Positions 41,516 to 53,436 of a DNA stretch of 64,000 nt are shown one piece after another. The notes under the pieces were generated by a model that saw nothing but the letters and a program-made list of their open reading frames with translations, made no database searches and was not told the DNA's origin. The number at the start of each line of letters is the position of its first letter. The stretch's first letter is position 1. Source of the DNA: CAVOXO01 sp963700425 (GTDB lineage Bacteria > Actinomycetota > Acidimicrobiia > Acidimicrobiales > Microtrichaceae); assembly GCA_963700425.1 (NCBI GenBank), contig CAVOXO010000001.1:1922001-1986000 (forward strand). Direction: 5' to 3'. The position numbers and the translations under genes were made by a program.

Positions 41516-43498
41516 ATGAACCGACTCGGGTCCGAGGCCAGTCCCTACCTCCGCCAACATGCCGACAACCCCGTCGACTGGTGGCCCTGGGGGGCCGAGG
41601 CGTTCGAGGAGGCGCGCAGCTCCGATCGGCCGATCCTTCTCTCGGTCGGCTACTCGTCGTGTCACTGGTGCCATGTCATGGCCCACGAGTCCTTCGAGGA
41701 CGCCGAGACCGCCGCATCGATGAACTCCGGATACGTCAACATCAAGGTCGACCGCGAAGAGCGTCCCGACATCGATGCCATCTACATGGACGCCACCCAG
41801 GCCCAGACCGGTCACGGCGGCTGGCCCATGACCGTCTTCATGACACCCGAGGGCGAACCCTTCTTCTGCGGTACCTACTACCCCTCGACCCCTCGTTCGG
41901 GGGTGCCGACGTTTCGACAGGTTCTGGCCGCGGTGTCCGATGCATGGGAGAACCGGCGCGACGACATCACCGAGCAGGCGTCGCGCCTGACCGAGCACGT
42001 CCGCCGCGACATCGACACGTCGCCCGACGGAGCGACGATCGGTGAGGCGCTGTTCACCGCGGCCTGCGACACTCTCGTCGAGGCGGCCGACCACGTTCGC
42101 GGCGGTTTCGGGGGGGCACCCAAGTTCCCCCAGTCGATGTCCATCGACGTCCTGTTGGACCGCTACCGACGCGACGGCGACACAGAGTCCCTCACCGTCG
42201 CCCTGACGGCACTCGATGCCATGGCCGCGGGCGGCATCTACGACCATCTGGGTGGAGGGTTCGCGCGGTACTCGGTCGACGCCGGCTGGCTCGTTCCGCA
42301 CTTCGAGAAGATGCTCTATGACCAGGCCCTGCTCCTGCGGCCCTACCTCCACGCGTACCAGCTGACGGGGGAGAGCCGATTCGCACAGACGATCGAGGAG
42401 ACGATCTCCTACGTCGCCTCGGTTCTGAGTCACCCCGGCGGAGGGTTCTACAGCAGCGAGGATGCCGACAGCCTCGACACCCGGGGCGACAGCACGGAGG
42501 GAGCGTTCTACACGTGGACCCTCGACGAGCTGAGGGAGGCGCTCGACGACGGAGCCGAGGAGGCCGCCGCGTTCTGGGGAGTCACCGAGGCGGGCAACTT
42601 CGAAGGACGCAACATCCTCTTCCGGCCCGCCGGAGACATCGCCCGTCCGCCGGGGGTCGACGAGCTGCGGCGACGCCTGCACACCCACCGCGAGCGCCGA
42701 CCGCGCCCCGGGCTCGACGACAAGGTGCTCACCGAGTGGAACACGCTGATGATCGCGTCTCTCGCCGAGTGCGGCTCGGCCATGGACCGACCCGACTGGG
42801 TCCACATGGCGGTGCGGTCGGCCGACTTCTGTCTCGACCACCTGAAGCGGGAGGACGGGCGATGGCTCCGCTCGTACCAGGACGATTCCGGAGCCACCCA
42901 CCTGGCGTGCGCCCAGGACTACGGAGCCCTCCTCGATGCCTTCATCCGCCTCTACGAGGCAACCGGGTCGCTGCGGTGGCTCGCCGAGGCGGAGCGCACC
43001 GCCGACGGACTGATCGGTCTCTTCTGGGACGCCGACGGTGCCGGTGTCTTCACCACCGGATCAGACGCCGATCCGCTGGTGGCGCGTCCCAAGGACGTCA
43101 TGGACAACGCGACCCCGTCGGCGAACTCACTCGCCGCTCACGGACTCATCCGGCTGGCGCACCTCACCGACCGGCCCGCCGACGGCGAGCGCGGTGAGGC
43201 CATCGTGGCCCACCTGGCTTCGCTCCTCGAACGGGCGCCCTCGGCCTTCGGACACCTCCTGGCCGCGGCAGGGCTGGTCGCCCGAGGTGTGACGGAGGTG
43301 GTCGTCTGCGGCGAACGCGACGACATGGTCACCGCTGTGTGGCGTCGGTGGACCCCCCAGGTCGTGCTGGCGTGGGGGAAACGCGGGACGGGGCCTCTCT
43401 GGGAGGACCGCCGCGACGGCCGGGCCTACGTCTGCTCCGGGTTCGTGTGCCGTGCCCCCACGTCGGATGCCACCGTCCTGGTCGAACAGCTGGGGTGA
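41516..43498 (+). CDS. thioredoxin-domain protein, YyaL/spermatogenesis-associated protein 20 family
   Basis: A 660-residue cytoplasmic protein. The N-terminal DUF255 thioredoxin-like domain has the CxxC motif as SSCHWCHVMAHESFED (Cys49, Cys52) and VDREERPDIDAIYM. It is followed by a large alpha/alpha-barrel (six-hairpin glycosidase fold) with GGIYDHLGGGFARYSVD, PHFEKMLYDQA, YSSEDADS and DDKVLTEWN. The family is widespread from bacteria to mammals, but its biochemical role is unsettled (proposed redox or N-acylglucosamine epimerase-like activity). Starts leaderless at ATG 41516. Confidence 0.92.
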   Translation: MNRLGSEASPYLRQHADNPVDWWPWGAEAFEEARSSDRPILLSVGYSSCHWCHVMAHESFEDAETAASMNSGYVNIKVDREERPDIDAIYMDATQAQTGHGGWPMTVFMTPEGEPFFCGTYYPSTPRSGVPTFRQVLAAVSDAWENRRDDITEQASRLTEHVRRDIDTSPDGATIGEALFTAACDTLVEAADHVRGGFGGAPKFPQSMSIDVLLDRYRRDGDTESLTVALTALDAMAAGGIYDHLGGGFARYSVDAGWLVPHFEKMLYDQALLLRPYLHAYQLTGESRFAQTIEETISYVASVLSHPGGGFYSSEDADSLDTRGDSTEGAFYTWTLDELREALDDGAEEAAAFWGVTEAGNFEGRNILFRPAGDIARPPGVDELRRRLHTHRERRPRPGLDDKVLTEWNTLMIASLAECGSAMDRPDWVHMAVRSADFCLDHLKREDGRWLRSYQDDSGATHLACAQDYGALLDAFIRLYEATGSLRWLAEAERTADGLIGLFWDADGAGVFTTGSDADPLVARPKDVMDNATPSANSLAAHGLIRLAHLTDRPADGERGEAIVAHLASLLERAPSAFGHLLAAAGLVARGVTEVVVCGERDDMVTAVWRRWTPQVVLAWGKRGTGPLWEDRRDGRAYVCSGFVCRAPTSDATVLVEQLG

Positions 43499-43505
43499 TC
43501 GACAC

Positions 43506-44389
43506 GTGAGCGAAACGTCGACCCTCGACCCGACGCCACCGGACGAGGTCCATCCGGCCCGGCGGGCCTGGCTGATCATCGAGCCGATCCACGCGGTGAC
43601 GTACTTCTCCCCGGTCGCCCGTCGCGCCGCGCAGACCGCCGGTCTGAAAGGCTTCTGGATGGCGTACTTCGCCCAGCGGTGCGCCCCCTCGGAGCCGTCG
43701 GACCCGACCTCGCCGCTGCCGTGTGCCCCGGTTTCGCCCGCCGACGGGTCGAGCGGGCCCTCCCTGATGCCTGGGACCGGATCGACCCCTCGACCGCGTT
43801 GCAGGTCCGGCGGAGGGCCGCCGCGGCGGCCCTCGCCGAGGTGGTCCCCGAGATCGACTCTGTGGCGACGAAGGTCGTGCCCCTGTTGAGCTCCGTGGCC
43901 CGTTCCGCCCCCGGAGCCGGGCGGCCCCTCTTCGCGGCCAACGTCGGTCTGGATGCCCCCGAGGATCCCGTCGAAGCGCTCTGGCAGCTCACGACGACGC
44001 TGAGGGAACACCGCGGCGACGGACACGTGGCCTCGCTCGTCGCCCATGACGTCGACCCCCTGGAGGCCCACATGGTGGCGACAACCGACCGGGCGGCCCT
44101 CGAGGGACTGCGCGAATCACGCGGTTTCGGCGACGACGAATGGGGCGCCGGCCGCGATCGACTCGTCGAGCGGGGCATCATCGCCGGCTCGTCCCTCACT
44201 CCCTCGGGCGCGGCGCTTCATCGAGCGGTGTCGATGTCGACCGACGTTGCCGCGTGGCATCCGTGGGATGCGGGACTCACCGCCGAGGGCGTGGATCTCG
44301 TGCTTCGGATTCTCCGACCGGTCGCCGACGCGATCTGGCGCTCGAGGATCCTGCCCCTGCCGAACCCGATCGGCGTCACGCCTCCCTGA
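43506..44389 (+). CDS. SCO6745-like protein of unknown function (one frameshift)
   Basis: A protein of about 294 residues resembling the actinobacterial SCO6745 family. The N-terminus ARRAWLIIEPIHAVTYFSP and GLKGFWMAYFAQR is in one frame; after a break near 43685 (loss of a C in a run of four) the frame continues with APLGAVGPDLAAAVCPGFA and a helical C-terminal half that ends like a winged-helix domain (LVERGIIAGSSLTPSGAALH). The function is not known. GTG 43506 follows the YyaL-like gene by 7 nt. Confidence 0.75.
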
Positions 44390-44434
44390 GCGACGTCGGC
44401 GTCACAGCGGCACGATCGGGGACCGTGACCGACG

Positions 44435-45864
44435 TCAGTCGGCTCGACGACGGTGTTCGTCCTCGGCACGGGCCACCAGGGTGGTGATCGCCGACTCGAT
44501 GCCGCGAGTGATGTCCTCGGCGCCGGGAACCGTGTCGGGGCACGAGATCACCCCGATGTCCATGTTGCCCATGTTCGACAGAACGGTGATGTTGAGTCCC
44601 GACCCTTCGGTGAGCGGCCCGAAGGGATAGATCCCGACGATCTTGGCTCCGGCCACGAAGAGCGGAACCGGAGGGCCCGGCACGTTGGAGATGATCAGGT
44701 TGTGGATCGGCGGCAGCCGCTCCGCCAGCTTCGACCCCGAGTACATGCGGCTCGCCAGATTGAAGATCGCCGGTGGCGTCAGCTCGGTCACGTCACCGAT
44801 GACGTCGGCGCCGAGAGCCCCGTGGACGATCTTCGCGTCGCGGGTGTCGCTGCGAACCCGCATCAGCTGCTCGACAGGGTCCTCCACGTCGACGGGGAGC
44901 CGCACGAACATGTTGGAGACCTGGTTGACCGTGGCCGACTCCTCTGCCCGTCCGTGCACCGACACCGGGACACTGCACACCAGGGGGCGGGCGCAGCGGT
45001 CGCCCCGGGCCCTCAGGTAGTCCCTCAGCGATGCCGTACACGCCGCCAGGAAGACATCGTTGACAGTGGTTCCGAACGTCGACTTGATGGACTTGAGATC
45101 ATCGAGCCTGGCCGACCCGATGGACACCGAACGTCGCGGCGTCAACGAGGCATTGAGCCTGCTCCGCGGCCCCTCGAAGGGCCTGGCCATCGACGGCCCG
45201 CCCTGCCGCCCGTCGATGACGGCCCGAGCCAGCTTGACCGCGCCGTCCGCCGTCCGGCCCAGGGCGCGGAAGGTGCGCAGAGGATCGGTGGCGCGGGACC
45301 AGACCGCATCGACGACCACCTCGGGGGTCGATGGCATTCGGGCGGGTTCCCATGCCTCGGGGTCGGGAGGCTCGTCGAACGTCTGGCTGAGGTCGACCAG
45401 GTTGACCAGCATGTCGGCGCCGGACACACCATCCACGGCCACGTGGTGCATCTTCGACACGAGGGCGATCCGACCGTCCCGGAGACCCTCCATCAGCACC
45501 ATGTCCCACAGGGGCTTGGAGTAGTCCAGCTTCGTCGACGCGTAGGAGCCGACCCACGTTTCGAGGTCCTCCATCAGGCCGGGCGCCCGGAGCACGATGC
45601 GATGGAGATGATCGTCGATGTCGAAATCCGGATCCTCCACCCACACCGGGTGATCGATGCCCAACGGGACGGTCACCAGACGGCGTCTGAAATGGGGGAT
45701 GAGATGGAGCCGGCCGATGACGTGATTGCGGAAGTTCCCGAAGTCGTACCCACCGGGGATGTCGCTGGGATCCAACAACATGAGTCCCGTGACGTGCATG
45801 TGCACCACGGAGTTCTCCATGTACAGGAAGGACGCGTCCCCCCGGTGAGACGATCCGATGGCAC
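44435..45864 (-). CDS. wax-ester synthase/diacylglycerol acyltransferase (one frameshift at the 5' end)
   Basis: A WS/DGAT enzyme of about 476 residues that transfers acyl groups from acyl-CoA to alcohols or diacylglycerol for storage lipid. The active site HHxxxDG is at MHHVAVDGVSG (140-146), and the C-terminal motifs NLIISNVPGPP and PLTEGSGLNITVLSNMG are typical. The proposed start is GTG 45864, directly after TAG 45865-45867, giving PSDRLTGGDASFLYMENS, a normal N-terminus, if the G-run at 45838-45843 has one more base than shown. As given, the frame joins the upstream transporter; I think that is an artefact (see findings). Confidence 0.85.
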
Positions 45865-48354
45865 CTAGGCCTCGCCCCCGCCCATCGGAGGAGTCGGGAT
45901 GAAGGGCTCCTCTGGGATGGATCATGCCCCTCGACACCCAATTGCGGCGATCCGCCCAGACGAGCATCGGCGGCAGGACAATCAGAGCGGAGGCCAGCGC
46001 CACGAGAACGTTGAGGGCGACGATGAGACCGAAGTCCCGCAGGAGCGGCAACGACGAGGAGGCGAGCACCGCCACGCCGGTCACGCTCGTCAGAGCCGAC
46101 ACCACGAACGCCCGACCGGTGCGGGCGGCCGCCACGTCGGCGGCCTCCTGCGGCTCCAGGCCCCGCTGACGTTCCTCCACGAAACGCAGCAGGATGAGGG
46201 ACGTGAACTCGGTGCACATGGCGACGACCAACGGGCCCCCGACGGCGGTCATCGGCGAGAGCTGGAACCCGAATGCCCACGCGAACAGCGACGCTGCCCC
46301 CACCGCGATCAACACGGGAACCAACGACAGGAGAGATCGGGTGATCGACCGGAGCCTGATGGCGAGGAACAACCCCACGAAGACGATCGCCAGGTACGTC
46401 AGCAGGATCCGGTTGGCCTCGAGGTTGTCGACCAGACCGACTCCGACGACGACGAGACCCGACGGGGTGAGCGAGATCCCCGCCGGAGGCGCTTCGTTGT
46501 CGCGGATGTCGCGCACCAGATCACCGCGCCGGTCGAGGTCGCCGGGCTTGGCGAGGAAGGCGACGTTCATCGCGGTGCCGTCGTCGGACGCCGTGTACTT
46601 CTGGATCGCCTCGGGAGCGACGTTCCAGGCCGACTCCACCGCCTCGCCGAGAGGCGCCACGTCGGTGGTGCCCTCGAGGTAGAGCAGGTCGCCGACCGCG
46701 GTCTCGACCGACGATCCCGACAACAGGAGGTCGGGGTTGGCCGCGACGAGATCGCGGGTGAAGTTGTGGGTGTATTCCACGGACTCGTCGGTGAAGACGT
46801 CATCTGACTGGATGAAGACGCCCAACTCGCTCGATACGTCGGTCTCCCTCTCGATCGTTCGGAGGTCCTTGATGGTGTCGCTGGACTGGTTGATCCATTC
46901 GATGGGATCGGTCTGGATCCGGAGCTCGTCCTCGACCGACAACCCGCCGACGAAGACGACGATCGACATCACCGCGAACGGGATGGCCATGCCCGCCGGA
47001 AGGCTGCCGAGCTTGACCACGAAACGACCGAGGATGCCTTCGCGATAGTCGCGACCCTGGGTCGGTGAGCGGAACTCGCGGATACCGAGCACGGACAGAG
47101 GCAGGATGATCGAACACAGGCAGATCGCCGCGATGCCGACCGCGAGCGAGCAGCCCGAAGTCCCGGATCATCGGCACCTTGGCGAATCTCAGGGCCAGGA
47201 AGGCGAAGATCGCATCGAAGGTCACGACCAGCAGGGCCGGACCGAGCCGCCGGGCCGTCTCCTGGATCGGGTGCTCGGAGCGGTCGATGACCACCTCCTC
47301 CTCGACGCGGGCGTGCATCTGGATGGCGTAGTCGATACCGATTCCCAACATCACCGGGAGGCCGGCGATGGTGACGATCGTCAGCGGGATGCCGAGATAG
47401 CCGGCGAGGCCGAATGCCCAGGTGACACCGACGACCACGACGGCCAACGGAAGAAGCCGCCACCGGACGTCGAAGAGCAGCAGCAGGATCAGGATCATGC
47501 CCAGGATCGCGATCCCGCCGAGCGTCAACATCCCGCCGCGGAGGTAGTCGTTGAGATCCTTGAGGAGCACCGGGGCGCCCGAGGTCGTGACGGTGGCGTT
47601 CGGGAACGAGAGGTTCGCAGCCGCCGCGGTCACGGCCTCCGCCGCGACTCCCTCGTCCTCGATGCTCTGGTTGCCGACCAGGCGGGTGATCACGAGCCCG
47701 TGCTGTTCGTCGGGAAAGAACGGACGGAGCGCCTTGCGCACCTCACCGGCGTTGTCGTACAGCAGACAGATCGTTCCACGCAGGGACGCCGACCATCATG
47801 TCCGACTCGGGTATCGGAGCGCCGCCGTCACCACCGAGGACCCTTGCGGTCGTCGCCTCGATGTCGGCGTTGCGCGCTTCGTAGTCGGCGGACCCGGGTT
47901 CGAAACGATCCCGGGCCTCGTTCAACGACGTTGCCGCGATCGAGGTGAGGATCCCGCCGAGCGACGGGTTGGAGGGATCGGTCTGCAACAGGTTGTTGGA
48001 GAAGTCCAGCGCCGTGTAGGGCGAGATGACGCTCTCGACCCCGCTGTCGGAGCGGACCTCCTCACTGTAGGACTTGAAGGCCGCGATGCCTTCGGGGGTC
48101 ATGATCTCGTCGATCGTGTGACCCTCGTCCATCGAGATGGTGGTGAGCATGGCCTGGCCGCCGAAGAGATCCTGGTACGCGACGTTGTCGATCGCCACCT
48201 GCTCGTCATCGTTGAGGTAGCTGTCCTGACCGGTGGCGAACTGCAGCTTGGGGATCCCGAATCCCAGCGCGATCGTGATGACTGCGGCGACGGCGACTAC
48301 GGCCACCGCATGCTGACCAAGGCGGACAGCGAGAACTGACCAGAACTTCTGCAC
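45865..48354 (-). pseudogene. HAE3-type RND (MMPL-like) transporter; frame broken (probably sequence errors)
   Basis: An RND-superfamily permease of about 830 residues with 12 helices and two periplasmic domains, of the hydrophobe/amphiphile efflux-3 type. Conserved blocks are FATGQDSYLNDDEQVAIDN, GLPVMLGIGIDYAIQMHARVEEE (central acidic residue in the first repeat), RRLGPALLVVTFDA and, in the second repeat, GGPLVVAMCTEFTSLILLRF. Frames break near 47760 and 47150. A third indel near 45914 would give the C-terminus PEEPFIPTPPMGGGEA ending at TAG 45865. GTG 48354 has GAGGGGA 8 nt upstream. It is tightly coupled to the acyltransferase, so lipid export or trafficking is a reasonable guess. Confidence 0.82.
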
Positions 48355-48438
48355 AGATTCCCCTCGTGGACGACGGCGGCCGACGATAGTCGGTGCTGTG
48401 CCGACTGTCACCCAACTGAATCGAGGGGTCCGCCGGCA

Positions 48439-49048
48439 TCACCAACGATGCCGGTGGACGACGTCATCGGGTCCACGCCGCGGCCGACCCGCCGACCGTC
48501 CCGGCCTCGGCGCGGCGTCGGCCGCGTAGCCGAGCGCCACGACTCCCACGAGTCGTCGACCGGGCGGCACTCCCAGATGGGTGGCCACCGCCGCCTCGTG
48601 ATCGAAGAGCCCGAAGAGCAGCGATCCCAGGCCGGCAGCGGTCGCCGCGCTCGAGGACGGCCATGATCGAGGCACCTGCGTCGACCCACCAGTAGGGAAC
48701 CGGCCACGCGTCGGCGCCGGTGCCGAGACCACGGGGAGCCTTGTCCTCCTCGGAGTAGCGCCGCACGTACGCCTGGGGGTCGGTGACCCACACCGCCAGC
48801 ACCGGGGCGGCCAGAAGCCCCGGCCACCCGAATCGGTCGCGGCGAGGCCCCTGCGGCAGAGTCACGTCCCAATAGCCCGCCACCGTCTCGGGGGTGTCGA
48901 GCACGATCACGTCGAGCGCCTGGGAGAACCCCGCCGACGGCGCCATGGTCGCGGCGCCGAGAACGTCCTCGAGCAACGGCGGGGGGATCAACCGATCCGA
49001 GTAGTCCCGCACGGAGCGACGCGCCGCCAGCGCGGCGTTCACGTCCAT
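48439..49048 (-). CDS. nitroreductase-family protein (one frameshift)
   Basis: An FMN-dependent nitroreductase-fold protein of about 202 residues. ALAARRSVRDYSDRLIPPPLLEDVL and AATMAPSAGFSQALDVIVLD contain the FMN phosphate-binding Arg/Ser residues, and PYWWVDAGASIMAVL and GLGSLLFGLFDHEAAV the later helices; it ends DVVHRHRW, as many members do. The break near 48655 looks like one extra C in the GAG-GCG-GCG stretch. Natural substrate unknown; a BluB-like role is not supported by visible motifs. Its start follows the stop of the next minus-strand gene by 4 nt. Confidence 0.83.
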
Positions 49049-49052
49049 GCGG

Positions 49053-49718
49053 TCACGCGAAACGGAGCAGGTCCTCCGCCATGATCCACCCGAAGGCGAT
49101 CAGACAGTCGCCGCGGGCGGGGTCCGCCGAGTCGAACTGGGCGGCGACCTCGGAATCGATGGTGTCGGGCTTCAGCGACTCGTGGTCGATCCCCAGTTGG
49201 ACCGATCCGTCGCCGGTGACCACGAAGGTCTTGTCGTTGTACCCCGCCTCGACCCCGAAACGCTTCGCAAGACGGCGGCCCCAGGCACGCTCCTCCCCCG
49301 ACGCCTTGTGGCCCGGTCGGGGGTTGATGTCGGTGAGCGCCTTGCACGCCTCGAACCCGTCGGCGGCCAGGAGGCGGGACCCGACCAGCACGTCCTCGTC
49401 GGGAAACGCCATCAGGGCACGGCGGTAGTTGTCGGCCATCACCGCGTTGAGGAAGGTGTTGCGACGCGCCGAACGCTTCACGTGGACGAGGCCCAGCAGG
49501 ACGGCCGGCGTTCCGCCGATCCGTTCGAGCGTCGAGAAGGAGAACCCCCGGAGGTGATGCCCCTCTCGCACCAGGGTCACCAGCACCCATTCCTCGGCCA
49601 GCTTGGACAACAGTCCGGCCTCGTACCGGCCCGACGACTCGGCACAGACGTCCGCCAACTCCCCGAACTCGGCATCGGTCAACTGCGTGCAGTCCTTGGT
49701 GATGACGTCGAGCGCCAT
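49053..49718 (-). CDS. conserved hypothetical protein (GNAT-like region)
   Basis: A 221-residue soluble protein not recognised by name. It starts MALDVITKDCTQLTDAEF and contains an acetyltransferase-like middle (ADVCAESSGRYEAGLLSK, LVTLVREGHHLRGFSFSTLERIGG, LLGLVHVKRSARRN) and a well-conserved-looking GHKASGEERAWGRRLAKRFG block. The fold resembles GNAT proteins, but the acetyl-CoA loop is not obvious. Likely an actinobacterial conserved protein. It runs into the nitroreductase gene with 4-nt spacing. Confidence 0.7.
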   Translation of the reverse strand: MALDVITKDCTQLTDAEFGELADVCAESSGRYEAGLLSKLAEEWVLVTLVREGHHLRGFSFSTLERIGGTPAVLLGLVHVKRSARRNTFLNAVMADNYRRALMAFPDEDVLVGSRLLAADGFEACKALTDINPRPGHKASGEERAWGRRLAKRFGVEAGYNDKTFVVTGDGSVQLGIDHESLKPDTIDSEVAAQFDSADPARGDCLIAFGWIMAEDLLRFA

Positions 49719-49808
49719 GGGGCTCCCCCCGTAGGAAATGTCGGTTTAGGGCCTCTCCAGTTCAGCGGTCGCGGTCCACTCGACGCAACTCGGCCCCCCG
49801 GAGCCCGC

Positions 49809-52800
49809 TCAGAGCACGACCGCGCTCTCCCCAGCAGCACCCTCAACTCGGCGACGACGCCGCTGTCGAGGTTCACCGTGTACTCGTCGGGCAGGGCGAT
49901 GACATGGCGGTCACCCACGTGGAGGAACACGTCGGAATCGCCCGGGAAATCGTCGAGGATCTGCTTCATCTGGTCGATCCGGACGTCGGAGAGCTGGTTC
50001 GGCGACACCGCGATCCGCAACGGCGGAGAACCGCCGATGACCGGCTCGAACAACTCGAGAGTCCGAACGATGACCTTGGGGGTGTCGTCGCGCCGATCGA
50101 TACGCGCGTCCACGACCACGACCGCGTCGTCATCGAGAAGATGACCGACCTCGCTCATGGTCCGGGGGAACACCATGGCCTCGACGGCGCTCTGGAGGTC
50201 CTCGAGCACGAACACCGCCATCAGATCACCCTTCTTGGTCCACTTCTTCTGGAGATTCGAGATGACACCGCCCACCGTGCGGATGGCGCCGTCCTCCATC
50301 TCGGCGAGTTCCGACAGGGCGACGTCGGTTCTCTTCTCCAGCAGCTTCTCCATGCCCATCAAGGGATGGTCCGAGACGTAGAGCCCGAGCATCTCCTTCT
50401 CGAAAGCCAGGCGCTGCTTCTTCGGATAGTCCAGGTCGGGTATGACGACACGTTCATCGAAGGCCGAGTCGTCGGCGACGTCGCCGAACAGCGACATCAC
50501 CCCCATGTCCCTCTCCCTCCGGCGGGCGACGGTCTGATCGACCACCTGCTCGAACACCGATGCCAGACCCTGGCGTGGGTGACCCAGGCTGTCGAAGGCA
50601 CCAGCCTTGATGAGCGACTCGATCGTCCGTTTGTTGAGAACGGTGGTGTGCACCCGCTCGCAGAAGTCGTAGAAGTCGACGAACGGCCCCCCATCGCTCC
50701 GAGCGTCCACGATGAGCTCCACGAGCCCTTCACCGACGTTGCGCACCGCAGAGAGCCCGAAGATGATCTGCCGTTCGACGACGGCGCCGTCGCCGTCCGT
50801 CACGACGCTGGAGGTGAAGTCGGACTCGGAGCGGTTCACGTCGGGGACCGTCACCTCGATCCCCATGGAGCGGCACTCCGCCAGATAGACCGCCGCCTTC
50901 TCGAGCGACGACTTCACGCTGGTCAGCAGGGCCGCGAAGTACTCCGTGGGGTAGTTCGCCTTCAGGTAGGCGGTGTGATAGGCGACGAGCCCGTAGCCGT
51001 AGGAGTGGCTCTTGTTGAACGCGTAGTCGGCGAAGCGCTCGATGATGTCGAAGAGCGTCGTGCCCAGCTTCTCGCCGTAGCCGGTTCGTTCGACGCCGGC
51101 GACGAATCCGGCCCGCTCCTTGGCCATCATCTCCCGGATCTTCTTTCCGCAGGCCTTGCGGAGGTTGTCGGCTTCGGCGAGGGAGTATCCCGCGAACTTC
51201 TGGGCCACCCGCATGACCGACTCCTGATAGATCATCAGGCCGTACGTGTCGGCGAGAACCTCCTCGGCGTCAGGGTGGAAGTAGTCGACGGGCTTGCGGC
51301 CGTTCTTGATGTCCGCGTAGTCGTTGTGCATGTTCACGCCCATGGGCCCCGGCCGGTAGAGCGCCACGAGGGCGGCCACGTCGTCGAACGAGGACGGGGC
51401 CAGGCGCTTGATCAACGCGCGCATGGGTGGGGACTCCAGCTGGAAGACGCCGATCGTGTCGCCGCGTGACAACAGGTCGAAGGTGGGTCCGTCCTCGAGG
51501 TCCACATGATCGATGTCGACCTCGATGCCACGGGTCCGCTGGATGATCTCGAGGGTGTCGGAGATCACGTCGAGATTGCGCAGTCCGAGGAAGTCCATCT
51601 TCAACAGGCCGAGTTCCTCGACTCCGTGCATCTCGTACTGCGTGACGACCGGCGCCTCCTCGGCCGGCTGGCCCGACTCCGGCTTGCGTTGGATCGGCAG
51701 GTACGTGGTCAACGGGTCCTTGGTGATCACCACGGCCGCGGCGTGGATCCCGTCCTGGCGCCGCAGCCCCTCGAGTCCGCGGGCCACGTCGATCACCGCG
51801 GTCACGTCGGGCTCCGCGGCGTACATCTCGCGCAACTCCCCCGCCATCTTGTAACCGTCCTCGTACTTGGGCATCGGTTCGAGACAGGCGCTGAGGGGCG
51901 TGTCACGGCCCATGACCAGCGGGGGCATCGCCTTGGCGATCTTGTCGCCGACGATGTAGGGATACCCCAGTACCCGGGCGGCGTCACGAACCGCCGCGCG
52001 CGCCTTGATCTGGCTGAACGTGACGATCTGAGCGACGTGGTCGCGGCCATAGGTCTCCGCCGCGTAGCGGATCATCTCGTCGCGGTAGCGGGAGTCGAAG
52101 TCCATGTCGATGTCGGGCATCGACACCCGCGAGGGGTTGAGGAACCGCTCGAAGAGGAGGTCGTAGCGAATCGGATCGAGGTCGGTGATGCGCAGGCAGT
52201 AGGCCACCGCACACCCCGCGGCGGAGCCACGACCCGGTCCCACCCGGATTCCGGCCTCCCTGGCGTGTCGGATCAGGTCCCAGGTGATGAGGAAGTAGGA
52301 ACTGAATCCCATGTCGGAGATGACCTTGAGTTCGAATGCCAGGCGCTCGACCGCGCTGTCGGGAATGGTCTCTCCCCATCGGGCCTTGGCCCCCTCGAAG
52401 GTCAGGTGGCGCAGGTAGTCGCTGTCATCCTCGAAACCCTCCGGCAGGGGAAAATCGGGCAGCAACGCATCACCGAAGGCGATCTCGACGTTGGCTCTCT
52501 CCGCGATCCACAGGGTGTTGTCACAGGCGGACCCGACGTCACCGAACAACCGACGCATCTCCGCCGCCGACTTCAGATAGTGCTCGTCGCCGGTGAACTT
52601 GAACCGGTTCTCGTCGCTCATCAGCGAACCGGTCTGGACGCAGAGCAGCGCGTCATGAGCGACGGCGTCGGATCGATGCACATAGTGGCTGTCGTTGGTG
52701 GCCAGCAGCGGTGCCCCGATGGTCCTGGCGATCTCGAGAAGCTTCGGATTCGTCGACTTCTGGTCGGCCAGACCGTGGTCCTGGATCTCGACGAAGAGGT

Positions 52801-53350
52801 TGTCGCGCCCGAAGATCTCCTGGAGCCGACCGGCCCGCTCCAGGGCGCCCGCGTCATCTCCGGCCATCAGAGCCTGCAGGACGTGCCCGCCGAGACACCC
52901 GGTGGTGGCGATGACCCCGTCGCTGTGCTCCGAGAGCAGATCCCAGTCCACTCGGGGCTTGTAGTAGTAGCCCTCGAGGAAGGCGCGGCTCGACAACTGG
53001 ATCAGGTTCCTGTAGCCGACGTCGTTCTCCGCCAGGAGCGTCAGGTGGTAGTAGAGCTTCCGTCCACCCTCGGCATCGCCGCCGCTGTCATCGACCCGCC
53101 CTCGTCGCGACGGTCGCTCGTCCCGCGAGTCGTGGGCCATGTAGGCCTCGAAACCGATGATGGGATTGATGTCGACCTCGCGACAGGCCTTGTAGAAGTC
53201 CAGGACCCCGTACATGTTCCCGTGGTCGGTGATACCGAGCGCCGGCTGGCCGTCGGCCGCGGCCGCCGCGACGACGTCGGGGACCCGGGCCGCACCGTCG
53301 AGCATCGAGAATTCGGTGTGCTGATGGAGGTGAACGAAGGAATCAGGCAC
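49809..53350 (-). CDS. dnaE: DNA polymerase III alpha subunit
   Basis: A replicative polymerase of about 1180 residues. The N-terminal PHP domain starts FVHLHQHTEFSMLDGAARV and ALGITDHGNMYGVLDFYKA. The palm motif PDIDMDFDSRYRDEM carries the catalytic Asp residues, and NKSHSYGYGLVAYHTAYLKANYP and the fingers follow; the C-terminus has an OB fold (LEDLQSAVEAMVFPRTM). Close to the end the frame slips: with one more G in the run at 49829-49832 the protein would end LRVLLGESAVVL at TGA 49809, the expected length; as given it runs on. GTG 53350 gives the normal start. This is the DnaE1 type rather than PolC. Confidence 0.95.
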
Positions 53351-53436
53351 TCGGGCTTCCCGGGTCGTGTGCGGTGCGGGAAACGAGTCTCGCGCGCGTC
53401 CCGGGCCCCGCAGCGCGCCCGCAGCCGGCGAGTCGC

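Noticed and set aside
44435..47092. An 885-codon open frame joining an RND transporter half to a WS/DGAT acyltransferase, as a novel fusion protein
   Set aside because: Two single-base edits, both in short homopolymer runs, give each protein a normal end and start (TAG directly followed by GTG). The window has many similar indels, so two compensating errors are more likely than a fusion lacking the usual WS/DGAT N-terminus.
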